The notes: generated by a model not told the origin, from the letters alone. A stretch of DNA of 64,000 nt from Henckelia pumila (GCF_033568475.1 NC_133123.1:134872242-134936241); one strand, 5' to 3'; shown: positions 48,599 to 60,388, counted from the stretch's first letter. Program-made: numbers and translations.

Positions 48599-51553
48599 TC
48601 AACTCATTTTACTCAAACCATATTCGTCACTTAGGATGGCTGCAGCAACGTATGCCCTTATACCATCTATTTTGCAATCATTCTGATGATTCCATGTAAA
48701 CGGGTCATCACGAGCATAGCACTTTGCCCATAGGCAAGTAAACACACCACAATCGGGATTAGGCCCTTGGACTCTACACTTTGGGAATCCAACGGTGCAA
48801 TTGGAAAGGTCAAGGTCCTTGAACAGCCTCAAGTATCCTAATAGAAATTCAACCTGGACACAAATCGAATTATTGTAATAGTGAACTAATTGCATCACAT
48901 AATGAGGGAGGTACAATAATGAAAGACTTACAAACTGTCTCGCACTTGTCCTGTCATATGAGCTGTCTATTGAGTTCCTCACCACAAATTCCTTTTTTTC
49001 ATTATTCCACACAAGCAAAAACCAATGGGATCTCACACCAATAGGGAATAATACATATCTGCATATCATCATTACTTCCTTATTTAGATCGTGTAACTTC
49101 ACCACAGTACTCTTCGTACACTTCGAGAGGAAGTCCACGTATTGATGATCCTCAAGTGATTTGTTCTTGTAATGCTCACCAAGTACTTTTAATACATCAC
49201 GCTACAAAAAATATTTAAATTGTCAACAATCAATTTTAATACTTAAATACATAAATAGAAGAACAGTGGATGAAATACGGTTAATTACAAAGGTAGCCAT
49301 ACAAACCTGAACCCAAGGTTGAACCGTATAAATGGGGAGGTCGTGGTTATTGGAGCGGCACAAAATTTTCAGGTAGCATTCTATTATCTCTCCCCGGACA
49401 TCATTGCCAAACAACAGATCACATAATTGAGGTCCTTCCACTGATAGGTATGAGTCATTCCACACCACACAACTGTGTAAAAAAAAATTCAGTGCACTAG
49501 TTAAAATATACAATGTAATAAACATGATGACTTACTCCAATTTTTCCCGTGAAAGAAAAGAAGTAATGGCTTTTCTCTCTGAATCAGTCACTAAATCGTG
49601 TCCACAAAAATCTGTCCGACCCTTGTATGCTTGCAAAGGATCCTCCACCACCTGTCCAACATCTAGTGTCACCTGCTCAACAACACGATCAAGATCTACG
49701 ATGTAGTCATCCTAATGAAACACACAATAATTCAAATAGAAGCAATATAAGTCACATATCAAATAAAGAAAATAAACAACTATACGTAATATATTACTAT
49801 TACCTCTGTCGTACTACCAACCAAACTACTAGATTTCTCTCTCAATCATTTTGAAACTCTTCTCGGCACATTCATCCAACTCTCCTTGTTACTCCTACTC
49901 GCGCGCTCCACTTTCTTTCTTATGTTTACAATCTTCTTAGGATCAAATCCACTTGCAGCATCGCTCTCGTCAACCAGCAATTTTGAAACACGATCATCAA
50001 TATTTTGACCGGAGGCTTCTCCATCATCCTTTGAGGTCATTTTAATAGAATCCACAATCACATCATCAACTATCTTCTTTGGTTCATTCTCAACTTCATT
50101 TTCTACTTGCATTTTATCACCTTCCTTCTCATCTAACTTTTCAAATCCATCCTCCAGTTCATCAGCAACATCATTCACATTTTCATGAATTTTTGGAACT
50201 TGTGTCTCAATCTGCACACTATATAAGTCATTGAAATTGCCATCAAAATCCTTACCACCAGAATTTTTTTGACTACTAATTTTTCCAGCACCACTTTTCG
50301 AACCGTATCTGCGTTTCAAATTCTCAATCTCAGAAGACTGTTCCCTAACAATCTTCTCCAAACGAGTGACATCTGTTTTCAAAATATACTCATTCATTGT
50401 TGACATTACCTGTAACAAATCAATCACAGAATTCATCAACAAACTTTAAGAACATTACAATTAATTGGACAAAGTATAAATACGCATCACTTCACGTACC
50501 ACAGCGCTGGAAGATATCTCCTCAACAAACACTCTTTCGTTAGGGAATGAAACTATAGGAACAATCTATTTATAACATAAAATCGCAAAGTTAGAACCTT
50601 ATAATTATTTTGGATAATATTATATCAAAATGACATATCAAATAGGACCTTCATTCTTGTAATTGTGTTAAACAATTCTTCGGCAGAATCAGAATTGTTA
50701 GGAATTTTGCACTTCGCCCAACGAAACACACGGGGAAATTTCCTAATACTTGTCTGAATGGCAAACAAAGGTACACTCTCATACAACCATGCCTACATTG
50801 AAAGATTTTTAGATTAAGTATGTACAAGAAGAAATGTTATATATGACCAATGTATTAAGGACAATAAATACTAACCATCAACCCCACTAAACAACCATCT
50901 AGATACTTCTTTCGTTCTACTACACCTTGTTCACCACCGATATGGGCAGCCATGTTCTCGCAAAGGAATCGGTACGCAGCATCACCCCACGAGTATTCAA
51001 AGAAATGATCCAGATCATCGAGATATGGCATAATAAATCGTGGAGTTGTATAATTTCCAACCGGAAAAATCACACAATTGAATAAATACAAGATAAACAT
51101 CCTCGCAAAGTCCTCGACATATTTTTTTTTCTTCTTACGTGCTAGTTCAAGAAGTTTCAAACGAATACTTGATCGGATTACCTTGCTTACACTACCCCCA
51201 AAATAACGAGTTACAAAGGAAGATTCCATTTTCAAATCAATATTCACTGGTTGTCCAACATATTTTAACCCCATAACAATGGAAAACTCTGAAGATTTAA
51301 AAGGAACCGATACATTACCATCACCAAACTTGAAGGACAAAGATTGAACGTCAAACCTGCTCAACACTGCCTCAACCTTCAAACAACTAAAGCTAAGCTT
51401 TGGCATCTTCAATCATTCTGAGAATGGAGAATCATTTATCCATTGTAGTTGTCTTCTCTCAATTACAGATGAAAGTTCTTCCATTGTACTTCGAAATACT
51501 GCAGCAGAGCAGCGGCTTGGTGTCTCATATGCCTTACGGATACTACGTTTCAT
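48599..51553 (-). pseudogene. MULE-2 Ulp1-type (C48) cysteine protease gene, in-frame TGA
   Basis: Minus-strand exons include 51553-50876, 50792-50649, about 50573-50507, about 50412-49846 and further exons down to 48599. The N-terminal conserved region (SSEFSIVMGLKYVGQPVN, FFEYSWGDAAYRF) is collinear with MULE-1 and resembles DUF1985. A coiled-coil-like and acidic middle follows (DVTRLEKIVREQSSEIENLK, EDGFEKLDEKEGDK). The C-terminal protease shows His in RSHWFL, Asp in RNSIDSS, Gln in RVQGP and Cys in NPDCGVF, the C48 order. TGA at 51413-51415 interrupts SPFSE*LKMPKL; MULE-1 has Trp here (NWFDMPEL). A TGA at 49846-49848 may be a second break or an unrecognised intron. An intron separates SARQF from VEFLLG in the protease domain. 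Confidence 0.83.
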
Positions 51554-51868
51554 CTCGGATCCTACTCGTTCTCGTACTATTTCTAAATCAAAAAAAAAAA
51601 ACCGTGTGTCAAAAGTCATAACGATAAGATTTTGATAAACAATTTTCACGGTAACAAAACAGAAAATAATTTTGCATACACCAATTTTAAAATTGGTTTC
51701 CACAGTTTCGAAAGATTTGTAACAACCTAGATGAAATTGAATAAAAAGTTGGACAAATTGAATAAAAATATTAGAAGATAAAAAATATCAGAAGAAACTC
51801 ACTGCCTTTTTTGCTTTGCTTCTGCTCGTTTTCCATGTGACTGACAGATTTCAAAGCGACGATAGCGA

Positions 51869-52048
51869 TTTGAAATCTGTTGCAAGCCCGTGAGTTTAGC
51901 GTGGATGCTAGATGTTGGGAGAAGAGATGAATATTGGTCGAGATTGAGAGATCGTCGCTTTGAAATCTGTTGCAAGCCCGTGAGTTTAGCGTGGATGCTA
52001 GATGTTGGGAGAAGAGATGAATATTGGCCGAGATTGGGAGATAAGAGA
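51869..52048. repeat. 90-bp tandem duplication in the Ulp1-like gene 5' region
   Basis: Two nearly identical 90-bp copies start at 51869 and 51959 (TTTGAAATCTGTTGCAAGCC...). They differ at only a few positions and lie just upstream of the minus-strand Ulp1-like gene of MULE-2. Confidence 0.85.
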
Positions 52049-52227
52049 AGATGATGAAAATTGGTGCAGGCGATTCTGTCAAAATGAGGGAAGAGAAGAA
52101 GAGAAGAAGGGCGTGAGAAGTGAGAGCAAATAATTTCCCAATTAAAAACCTAGATAAAATAATAATAATAATAATTTAAAAGGAGACAAGGGAGTGAAAA
52201 AAAATTTATTTGTTGTAGTAGGTACCT

Positions 52228-52301
52228 AAATCTCCAAATCTATGACATGGGTACTGAACCCAAAATCAAGTTTTTGATTGGGTATTTAACTATAATTAAC
52301 C
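52228..52301 (-). repeat. MULE-2 right terminal inverted repeat
   Basis: Reverse complement begins GGTTAATTATAGTTAAATAC and matches the left end over at least 60 positions, with more mismatches at the outermost ten bases. Confidence 0.8.
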
Positions 52302-52660
52302 GAAAAAAAAATCCACCTTAAAAATAAATTTTAAATAAAAAATAAAATAGTTGTTATCAACATTAAGATTGCTTCCATATGTAAACAAGGGGAATTAATA
52401 AAATCAACGCTGTAATTGGAATTAAACCACCTAATTCAATTCTAATTAACAAGATTAATTGTGGGTAAAATTAATATCGTTTTAACGATGATGTCATGTG
52501 AATTGGAATTAGACCACCTAATTCAATTCTAATTAACAAGATTAATTGTGGGTAAAATTAATATCGTTTTAATGATTATGTGTGATATGATAAGGATTTC
52601 ACTTTATGCCTCTAGAATCGGTCAAGTATGTCGCATAAGACTTATCAAAAACAAATTTTT
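52302..52660. other. Spacer between MULE-2 and gypsy fragment, with 87-bp tandem duplication
   Basis: Copies starting at 52414 and 52501 (AATTGGAATTA(A/G)ACCACC...) are almost identical, with period 87 bp. No gene was seen. The right edge is the truncation point of the gypsy protease/RT sequence. Confidence 0.7.
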
Positions 52661-52665
52661 TTCAA

Positions 52666-54558
52666 TTAATCTTCTAACTGCTCTTTCAACTCTTTCAATT
52701 CAACTGGTGTCATTCGATAAGGTGCTTTCGAAATCGATGCAGTTCCTGACATCAGTTCAATGTTGAAATCAATCTCATGATACGGAGGTAATCCTGGAAT
52801 CTCATCAGGAAAAACGTCCGCAAATTCACTAACCACTGGCAAATCAGCCAGGTTCGGGCTAGTTTTCAAAACGTCAACTGCATAAACAAGAAATCCCTCC
52901 GCTCCTTTCTGCAAAAGTCGTGTCATAGATAATACAGAAATGAGAGAAATCTTAGCACGTGAACCCTTACCATAGAATTTCCATTCTCCAGCCATCTCGG
53001 GTTTGAATCTCACTACCTTCTGAAAACAATCGACGGTAGCTCTGTACTTGTTTAGCATATCAATCCCGATAATGCAGTCAAAATCAGACAAACTAAGTAC
53101 AAAACAATCTATCTCGATCTCATTACCATCATACTGTAGCAAACAATTCTTAACTGTTTGAATCGATATAAGACCTTTCCCCAAAGGAGAAGAAACAGAT
53201 ACTACAACAGGTAATGTTTCGACAGGCAAAGCATGCAATGAAGCAAATCGTGCAGAGATAAACGTATGGGATGCACCTGTATCAATCAATACATATGCAG
53301 GATAACCATAAAGAAAACAGTTACCTGCAATCATATCGTCTGGTGCTCCCTGTGCCTGTTCCTCCGTCAATGCAAAGACATGAGCCTGCTGTCTTTGAGG
53401 CTGGCTACCTGTCTGACTTCCTCCTGGCCTTGATTGTTGCTGTGGAGGTGACGGTTGGAAAGAATGGACAGAAGAGGCTTGTCTCACGGGTTGAGCCACT
53501 GATCGTAATGACTCTGCACCTCGTGCCTGTCCAGAACCTCTCTGAGGACATACCCTCGCAAAATGGCCAGTCTGATGGCATATATGGCACCTCCCAGATA
53601 TCCCTCGACACTGATCGGTTGGATGTCCTCCACCAAAATTGTTACAAAACACTCCCGACTTCAGTTTCGTGCCACTGAAACTCGAAGAACTGCTCCCAGA
53701 CTTCTTAAACTGTTTTCCTCGAGCTTGAAAATATCCTTTCTTACCACTGCTGCTGCTACCACTTTCAAATCAATAAGACTGTTGCGGAGTTGGAGCTGAA
53801 GGTTGTGACTGTCTCGGAGGTTGAGCAACATACGAAGCTCCTCGCTCCTGTATCAAGCCAGCTTCCGCTCCTTTGGCACTGTTCAAGGCATCAGCAAAAT
53901 TATTCGGTCGCCTTGTGTTTACCAATGTAAAAACATCAGGATTCAGTCCATTAATGAACTGATCAGCCATAGCCTTGTCACTATCTGCAACATATGGAGC
54001 AAAACGTAGCAATGTAGAGAATTTAGCAACATAGTCTTCAATATTCAAGTTTCCCTGTTTCAGATTAGCAAACTCAGCGCCCTTGTCCTTACGATAAGAC
54101 ACCGGAAAGAAGCGTTGGTAGAACTCGGTTTTGAAGACATTCCAAGTCAGTACAGTTCCTCGACGCTCCAGAGCTTTCTTAGTCGTGAACCACCAGCTCT
54201 TTGCAACCTCATGCAACTGATGTCCAATGAGTCTGACTCTCCGCTCATCACCGTAGTCAAGTGAATCAAACAACATTTCCATGCCATCAAGCCATCCTTC
54301 ACATTCAACTGCATTCTCGGTACCTTTCAGTGTAGGCGGATGGTATGATTGAAAACGTTTGAGCAGTGTTTCCATCGGAGTAGCAGTCATATCGGTCATG
54401 TCTCGAGAAGTACTTCCCTGTTCATTACTCGGGACTGTAGCTTGAGGCACAATCGGTGTTACCACTGTCTGTTCTGGCAGATGTATAGGAACTGTCTGTT
54501 CTGGCATCGGAGTAGGAGCCCGTGGTCTAAGAGGAGGTCGTCCTGGTCTTCGAGACAT
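52666..54558 (-). pseudogene. Ty3/gypsy chromovirus gag-protease, RT truncated
   Basis: Read from 54558: gag capsid region (TLLKRFQSYHPPTLKGTENA, ECEGWLDGMEMLFDSLDY, FKTEFYQRFFPVSYRKDKGAEF), then an in-frame TGA at 53772-53770. The same frame continues with the zinc knuckle (CHICHQTGHFARVC), the aspartic protease (YVLIDTGASHTFIS, active site DTGA) and the linker FADVFPDEIPGLPP that precedes reverse transcriptase. The frame ends just after MTPVELKELKEQLED, so the RT, RNase H and integrase of this copy are missing. The tRNA-Met primer site (54959-54969) and the LTR lie upstream. These proteins would form the particle and process the polyprotein; this copy cannot transpose alone. Confidence 0.88.
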
Positions 54559-54958
54559 ATCTGATTATCAAAATGGTTAGGATACCAAATCATCAAATTT
54601 ATCTCAGTCCTCCTCTGATCATCTTACCTCTGATCAAGACTCGGTTCTGATTCAATCTTAAAAGAAATAATCGAAGTATTCAAAAAAGACATGCTTCCAA
54701 TCAATTCCGATAATCAGGTAGCATATCCAGAACACATGCCTCTAATCATTTCAGATATTCCAGTAAGCATGCATCTTTAATCATCATAAATCATACTTTC
54801 AAATAAAATAAATACAACATCATGTATTAAAATACTTGAAAGTAAATCATGCTAGCATTTACAACATGTAATTAAATCATAGCATGAATCCATAAATAAG
54901 TAAGGCAGAAGACTCGATCTACCCCACTCACAGTCTATCTAAGTCCAGAATTTTCTTA
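54559..54958 (-). other. Untranslated leader between LTR/PBS and gag
   Basis: About 400 bp between the primer binding site and the gag ATG, AT-rich with no ORF, as is normal for this class of element. Confidence 0.6.
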
Positions 54959-54969
54959 CTCTGATACCA
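54959..54969 (-). promoter_or_regulatory. tRNA-Met primer binding site
   Basis: Minus strand reads TGGTATCAGAG, five bases after the LTR end (...ATCACA at 54975-54980), in the same arrangement as in the 20-29 kb element. Confidence 0.85.
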
Positions 54970-55082
54970 CCTGTTGTGATGACCCGAGTTCTATTCTCTC
55001 AATAATCAAATCATAAAAAAGAATAGACAAGAATCAATGTCAAAACAAAATAAAATAAAAAAAAATTTTAAAAATGGGAGCA

Positions 55083-55270
55083 CCTCGCTCGATCGGTAGA
55101 AAGTTATCGATCGAGCGAGCACAAATGCTCAACTCTCGGGTGAGAGTAAAATTGGCCTCGCTCGATCGGTCATTTCCTACCGATCGAGCGAGAGCAACTT
55201 TGCACAGCTTTCTGCCCAAAAATTAATGGCCTCGCTCGATCCGCAATACTTCACCGATCGAGCGAGCCCA
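55083..55270. repeat. Three GC-rich hairpins in the gypsy LTR
   Basis: CTCGCTCGATCGG...CGATCGAGCGAG repeats at about 55084-55121, 55156-55191 and 55232-55268, separated by about 73 bp. They have the same stem sequence and spacing as in the 9.0-kb element, although the surrounding LTR sequence is quite different. Confidence 0.9.
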
Positions 55271-55870
55271 TTTCCAGAAAAACAGCAGAAATCCCTTTGC
55301 TGTCAAATGAGTTCCTTTCCCTCATTTTGTTCATCTAGCTTCAGTTCACACATGATCTAATCAAACTCAACAACTAACATGCATTCTAACATGATAGATT
55401 TAGATCATAATAAAGCCTTAAAATCATCTCAAAATAGGCTAACATATCAAACAAGAATCATTGTTATAGAAAAGGCATAAAGCTACAACATCATGTTGTC
55501 TCTAGGATTTATACATCATCTAAAATCTTATATACATCAACACAACAACTTATTAAACAACAAGTCTTGGTACAAGTAGCTATAACATGTTCATGTGTTT
55601 GGACTCAACACTATCATTGACAGCTCAATAAACCATCTAAACTCGGATCATCACGCTATTCCTCTCCTCCCTTGTTCTTCATGTTCGCTTTTGCCCGGTT
55701 CCACTCCCGCCTATTGCCATGACACATACAATACAACAATAGCTGGATAACTCCGGTGAGAAATACATTTCCCAGTAAAAGCAACTAAACATGCATATAC
55801 AGTCCCGCAGTCTGTTGTCGCTCCCCAGGAGGGATCTGACCCCTGCTTAGCCCTTTCTTGGGGTCGCCAG

Positions 55871-56302
55871 GTGGAGGAAGAGGTTGGTGCCTCTTCAGTG
55901 GTTGGTGAGATGGAGCTGGGTTTCCCGCAGGTTGTTCCTGTGCCTGCCTTTGAGGCTACTGATACTTGTAATTTGAATCACAGTAGCCACTCCATCCCCT
56001 CGCTTCCTGGGACTCCTGTGGAGTCCTCCGCCCCATTCTTTGAGGGGCTTGTCTCTCAGCAGGGTACTATTTGTCAGGACGTTGATCCGATCACTGAGTT
56101 TGTCAGCGAGGACGACTCAAGTTCCTTCTGTGGGACTGAATCGTGTGATGGGAGAGATTTTGGGAGATATGATGAGGATTTTGATTTCTCTGTCTCACCC
56201 TCCAAGAGAACGCTTCGTTCTGACACGAAGCGACAGCAGACTCGCCAGGAGTCTAGAAAGAAGACGGGGCCTTACTCCACCCGTTCCAAATGCAGTGCCT
56301 AA
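55871..56302 (+). pseudogene. LINE ORF1, C-terminal remnant
   Basis: 143 codons, acidic and then basic (PSKRTLRSDTKRQQTRQESR). It ends at a TAA that overlaps the ORF2 ATG by 13 nt in another frame, a compact ORF1/ORF2 junction. The RNA-binding N-terminal part is lost with the 5' truncation. Apart from its position just upstream of ORF2 there is no conserved domain to see. Confidence 0.6.
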
Positions 56303-59300
56303 TTTGGAACATCAGGGGACTCAGGAGCTCTGAGTCCCAGGAGAGGCTTCATGCCTTGGTGAAAGAGAAGCGTATCAAGATCTTGGCTATCTTGGAGCCG
56401 ATGATTGCCCTTGACCAGCGCTTCATGACCCGTCGCCTTGGTTTCCAGAGAGTTCTGTCGAATGTCTCTGGTCATATTTGGGTTTTTTTGGCGGACGATG
56501 TGATGGCGGAGTGTGTCCTTGATCACGCTCAGTTCCTCCATCTTCGCGTGTCGGCTCCTTTTTTGCCGACCCCTGTTTTTTGCTCTTTCGTGTATGCCAA
56601 GTGTGACTATATTTTACGGCGCGACTTGTGGGCTTCTTTGCTGCAGGTCAAGCCTGTTGATGGTCCCTGGCTTGTCGGGGGGGATTTTAATGTCGTGAGG
56701 GATGCCTCCGAGTGTCTTGGCTCTTCTGGTGGGAGGCAGCTCCCCATGGAAGAGTTTAATCATTTTGTTTTGGAGTCTGCGCTGGTTGACGCTGGCTTTG
56801 AGGGCTCTTCGTTCACTTGGACGAATAAGTCCATTTGGAAGCGTCTTGACAAAGTTCTTATTTCTGTGGATTGGGGTGACCATTTCAACTCTATCAGGGT
56901 TGAACACCTCAGTCGCACGGTTTCGGATCATTGTCCTCTTTTGGTGTCTGCTCCTGTCTTTGCTCGGGGGCCGAGCTCGTTTCGGTTCCAGAGCATGTGG
57001 ACTCGGCACCCGAGGTTCCTTCAAACCGTCAGGCTGAACTGGAACATGCCCTGCTCTTTGCAAGGCATGCCCAGGCTCTTTGCCAAGCTGAAACGGTTGA
57101 AGGGCCACCTTAAGTGGTGGAACCGGGATGTTTTTGGGAACCTTTTTGGTAAGATCGCTGAGACGGAGAGGTCGGTTAGACTGGCTGAGGCTGCCTGTGA
57201 AGCGGATTCCTCTGAGCATAGCTGGACCTTCTTGTCCAGATGCAATGAGGAGCTGTCTAGAGTCACCGCTATGGAAGCGGATTTTTGGAAGCAGAAAGCT
57301 GCTTGTAATTGGCTTGAGGACGGGGAGAGGAATACGAAGCTTTTCCACAACATGGTGAAAAAGAAGAATGTGGTTAATAAGATCTTTCGTATTTGGGAGG
57401 ATGGTAATTGTCTCACCTCTCCTGGTCTCATCAATCAGTCAGGGGCTGCCTATTTCGAGCGCCTTCTCACTGGAGATCCTTTTGTCCTGGATCGTCCGGA
57501 TTTTTCTGGCTTCTTCTCGGAGATTTCAGAGGAGGAGAACCATAGCTTTGCCACCGAACCTTCCTTGGAAGAGGTTCGTGCTGTCGTCTTTTCCATCCCT
57601 CGGGATAGTGTGGCGGGCCCCGATGGGTTTTCTTCGGTTTTTTTTCAGAGCTGCTGGGATTTTGTGCAGCATGATGTCATGGACGCTGTCCTTGATTTCT
57701 TTCGGGGCTCTCTTATGCCCCAGGGCTTCACTGCCACCACGATCACTTTGATCCCCAAAATCGAGGGTGCGCAAGCTTGGACGGACTTCCGTCCCATCAG
57801 CTTGTGTAATGTTTCCAACAAGATTATCTCGAAGCTTTTATACTCTCGTCTGCGGTCGGTGGTGGGAAGACTCGTTTCTCAGAGTCAGAGTGGCTTTGTG
57901 CCGGGGCGGATGATTGCTGACAATATCCTTCTCGCGCATGAGCTCACTCACAGTCTTAATCTCCCTGCCCGTGGTGGTAATGTCATTATGAAATTGGACA
58001 TGGCTAAGGCCTATGATAGAGTCCAATGGTCTTTTCTTCTGGATGTCCTCCAAAGGTTTGGTTTTTCGGAGCAGGTTGTGAGAATGGTGAGGGCTTGCAT
58101 TTCTTTTTGCAAGTTCTCGGTTAATGTCAATGGCACCCCTGCTGGTTTCTTTGCTTCCTCGAGGGGCTTGAGACAGGGTGACCCGTTATCTCCCCTCCTC
58201 TTTGTTCTTGGAGCGGAGTATCTGTCCCGTGGCTTGGATCGGTTGTTCCTCCAGCATGCTGATTTGAGGTATCGGTCTGGGTGTGATTTTCCGATTTCCC
58301 ATTTGGCCTATGCTGACGATGTCATTATTTTTGCCAATGGGGGATCCCGTGGTCTTCAGCGTCTCAAAGATTTTCTGGCTCACTATGAAAATTGCTCGGG
58401 CTAGCTCGTTAATGTGGCCAAGAGTGCTATGATCTTTCCTCCGGGCTGGACCGCTTGTCGCCGCTCCCGTTTGCTGCAAATCACTGGATTTGCGGAGGGG
58501 CATCTGCCATTGAAATACCTTGGAGCTCCGCTTTTCCGTGGGAACCGCAAGTGCTCTCTCTTTGAGCCTCTTCTGCAGTCGGTCCGGAAAAAGCTGGAGG
58601 GCTGGGAGTCCCGTTCCCTTGCTCCTGGGAGTAGGATGACGCTGATCCGCAGTGTGCTCCTTTCGATCCCGATCCATCTCTGCCAGGTGATCCAGCCTCC
58701 TTTAGCTGTTTTGGAGAAATTGGAGCGTATTTTCAATGCTTTTCTTTGGGGCTCCAGACCCTTAGAGAAGAAGTGGCACTGGGCCCGCTGGTCTCGCGCC
58801 TGTCTCCCTGTGAAAGAAGGAGGCATGGGTTTTCGCAGGCTCAAGGACATTATTGACAGCTTTTCCATGAAGCTGTGGTTCAGATTCCGGCAGGGTTCCT
58901 CTCTCTGGGCGAGGTTCCTCTCGAGGAAGTATTGCCGGACTGTCAGCCCTATTTGTGCTCTTTCTCGTGGAGCCATTTCCCCCACTTGGAGGCGTTTGCT
59001 CCAGATTAGACCTCGTGCGGAGCCTGGTATCCGGTGGAGGATTGGTCTTGGGGATGTCTCTTTTTGGGATGATACTTGGCTGGGTGATGCCCCTTTGTCG
59101 AGCAGGTGTAATGTCAGAGGGGATCGGTGTGTTCGTGTTTTCAGCTTCCTTTTGGAGGGAGACTGGGATTTTGATCTCCTTTGCGCTGTCGTCGCTCCCT
59201 CGGTGGCGGAGGAGATCGTTCAGATTCCTGTTTTGGTGGATGAGCCGGATGCGACTATCTGGATCCACAGCACCGATGGTGCCTTTTCTGTGAGATCTGC

Positions 59301-60388
59301 TTGGGAGCAGGTCAGACCGAGAGGATCGGTCTCGGATATCTTTAATCCCTGTTGGGGTCGCTGGATGAGGCCCACCATGTCCTTCTTTCTATGAAGGTTT
59401 TGGCATCGGTGGTTGCCTGTGGATGAGGTGCTCCAGCAGCGGGGCTTCTCCCTTGTGTCCAAATGCCAGTGCTGTGAGATATCGGAGACATTCACTCACA
59501 TTTTCATCGACGGTCCCATCGCCCGCTCTGTGTGGCATTTCTTTGGGGCTATCTTTAGAGTTCGCATCCCTGCCACTGAGAACTTTAGTCTGTTTCTCAG
59601 TGCTTGGAAAAGGGGTCGCGAGTGGTCTCCGGGGGGTAATGTGAGGGAATTCATTCCTTTTGTCGTGCTTTGGTTCCTCTGGACTGCACGCAATGATACT
59701 AAGCACCGTCACTTACCCTACTCTGCGGAGAAGGTTAAGTTCCAAATTTTGTCTTATTTGAGACTTGCTCATTCCGCAACTGTTATCAAGCCCCGTCTTT
59801 GGCTAGGGGCTTTGCAGGCTGCGAGGAAGATGAGCATTTCGGTCGGCCTCCAACGGATTCACAAGACTGCGATCGTCCGTTGGTTGAGGCCTCCACCTGG
59901 GTCCTTCAAGCTCAATGTGGATGGGAGCTCGAGAGGTAACCCGAGTGAGTCGTCTGTGGGGGGGGGTTGTCCGGGATTCTTCTGGTAGGGTCTTGGCGTT
60001 TTTTAGTGAGTTCATTGGTTTGGGGTCCAATGTCCGTGCAGAACTCTGGGCGATTTGGAGGGGTATTCTTCTCTGTTCTGACCTTAGCCTTTTTCCCCTT
60101 TGGATTGAGACTGATTCCCAGATTGCCATTCAGATTCTTAGATCTCGGAGGTGCCGATGGGATTTGGACCATATTGTTTCGAGGACGCGTGTTTTGGTGC
60201 GGAATAGGCCGGTTCATTTCTCGCATATCTATCGGGAAGGGAATTCGGTTGCGGATGCGTTGGCGCGGCAGGCTCATGATCATAGGCAGTGTTTTTTGGA
60301 GATTGGTGTTCCTTTAACCACTCCCATCGCTGCGTTGGCCCGTTCTGACTCTTCCGGGCTTCCTTACCTTAGATCTAGGTTTTCTTAG
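56290..60388 (+). pseudogene. LINE ORF2: endonuclease, reverse transcriptase, RNase H (broken)
   Basis: Starts MQCLIWNIRGLRSSESQERL. The endonuclease region spans about residues 1-230 (LEPMIA, GGDFNVV, SDHCPLL). The reverse transcriptase spans about 430-750 (ITLIPKIEG, FRPISLCNVSNKIISKLL, QSGFVPGRMIADN, KLDMAKAYDRV, LRQGDPLSPLLFVL, catalytic LAYADDVIIFA). A zinc-finger-like RVT region and a C-terminal RNase H follow (KLNVDGSSRGNP, AELWAIWRGI, ETDSQ, GNSVADALA). Such proteins nick DNA and reverse transcribe their own RNA. Breaks: TAG at 58402-58404 in the RT (CSG*LVN), TGA at 59392-59394 (FFL*RFWHRWLP), and a one-base frameshift in a G run at about 59957-59966 within RNase H. The RNase H then continues in the next frame to 60388. 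Confidence 0.92.

Larger units (their letters stand above)
41961..52301. mobile_element. MULE-2, Mutator-like element with transposase and Ulp1-type protease
   Basis: The left end GGGGACTTGGAGTTAAATCC and the right end (reverse complement GGTTAATTATAGTTAAATAC) match. The homology extends inward for at least 60 bp, for example AACTTAATTTTTGATTCAGT against AACTTGATTTTGGGTTCAGT. Both ends are flanked by a G followed by 9-10 A residues (41950-41960 and 52302-52311), a plausible target duplication in an A tract. Inside are MURA (+ strand, about 42703-45098), a giant inverted repeat of 141-bp arrays (45325-48550) and a Ulp1-like gene (minus strand, 51553-48599). This is the same convergent layout as MULE-1 in a shorter, uninterrupted element (10.3 kb). 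Confidence 0.87.

Noticed and set aside
15738-51415. TGA read as tryptophan by a special code or programmed readthrough
   Set aside because: The same genes use TGG for most Trp codons and TGA sites differ between copies; independent nonsense mutations explain this better.
56299-59712. Large antisense and shifted ORFs in the LINE
   Set aside because: They overlap ORF2, whose motifs are clear; the high GC content leaves other frames open by chance.
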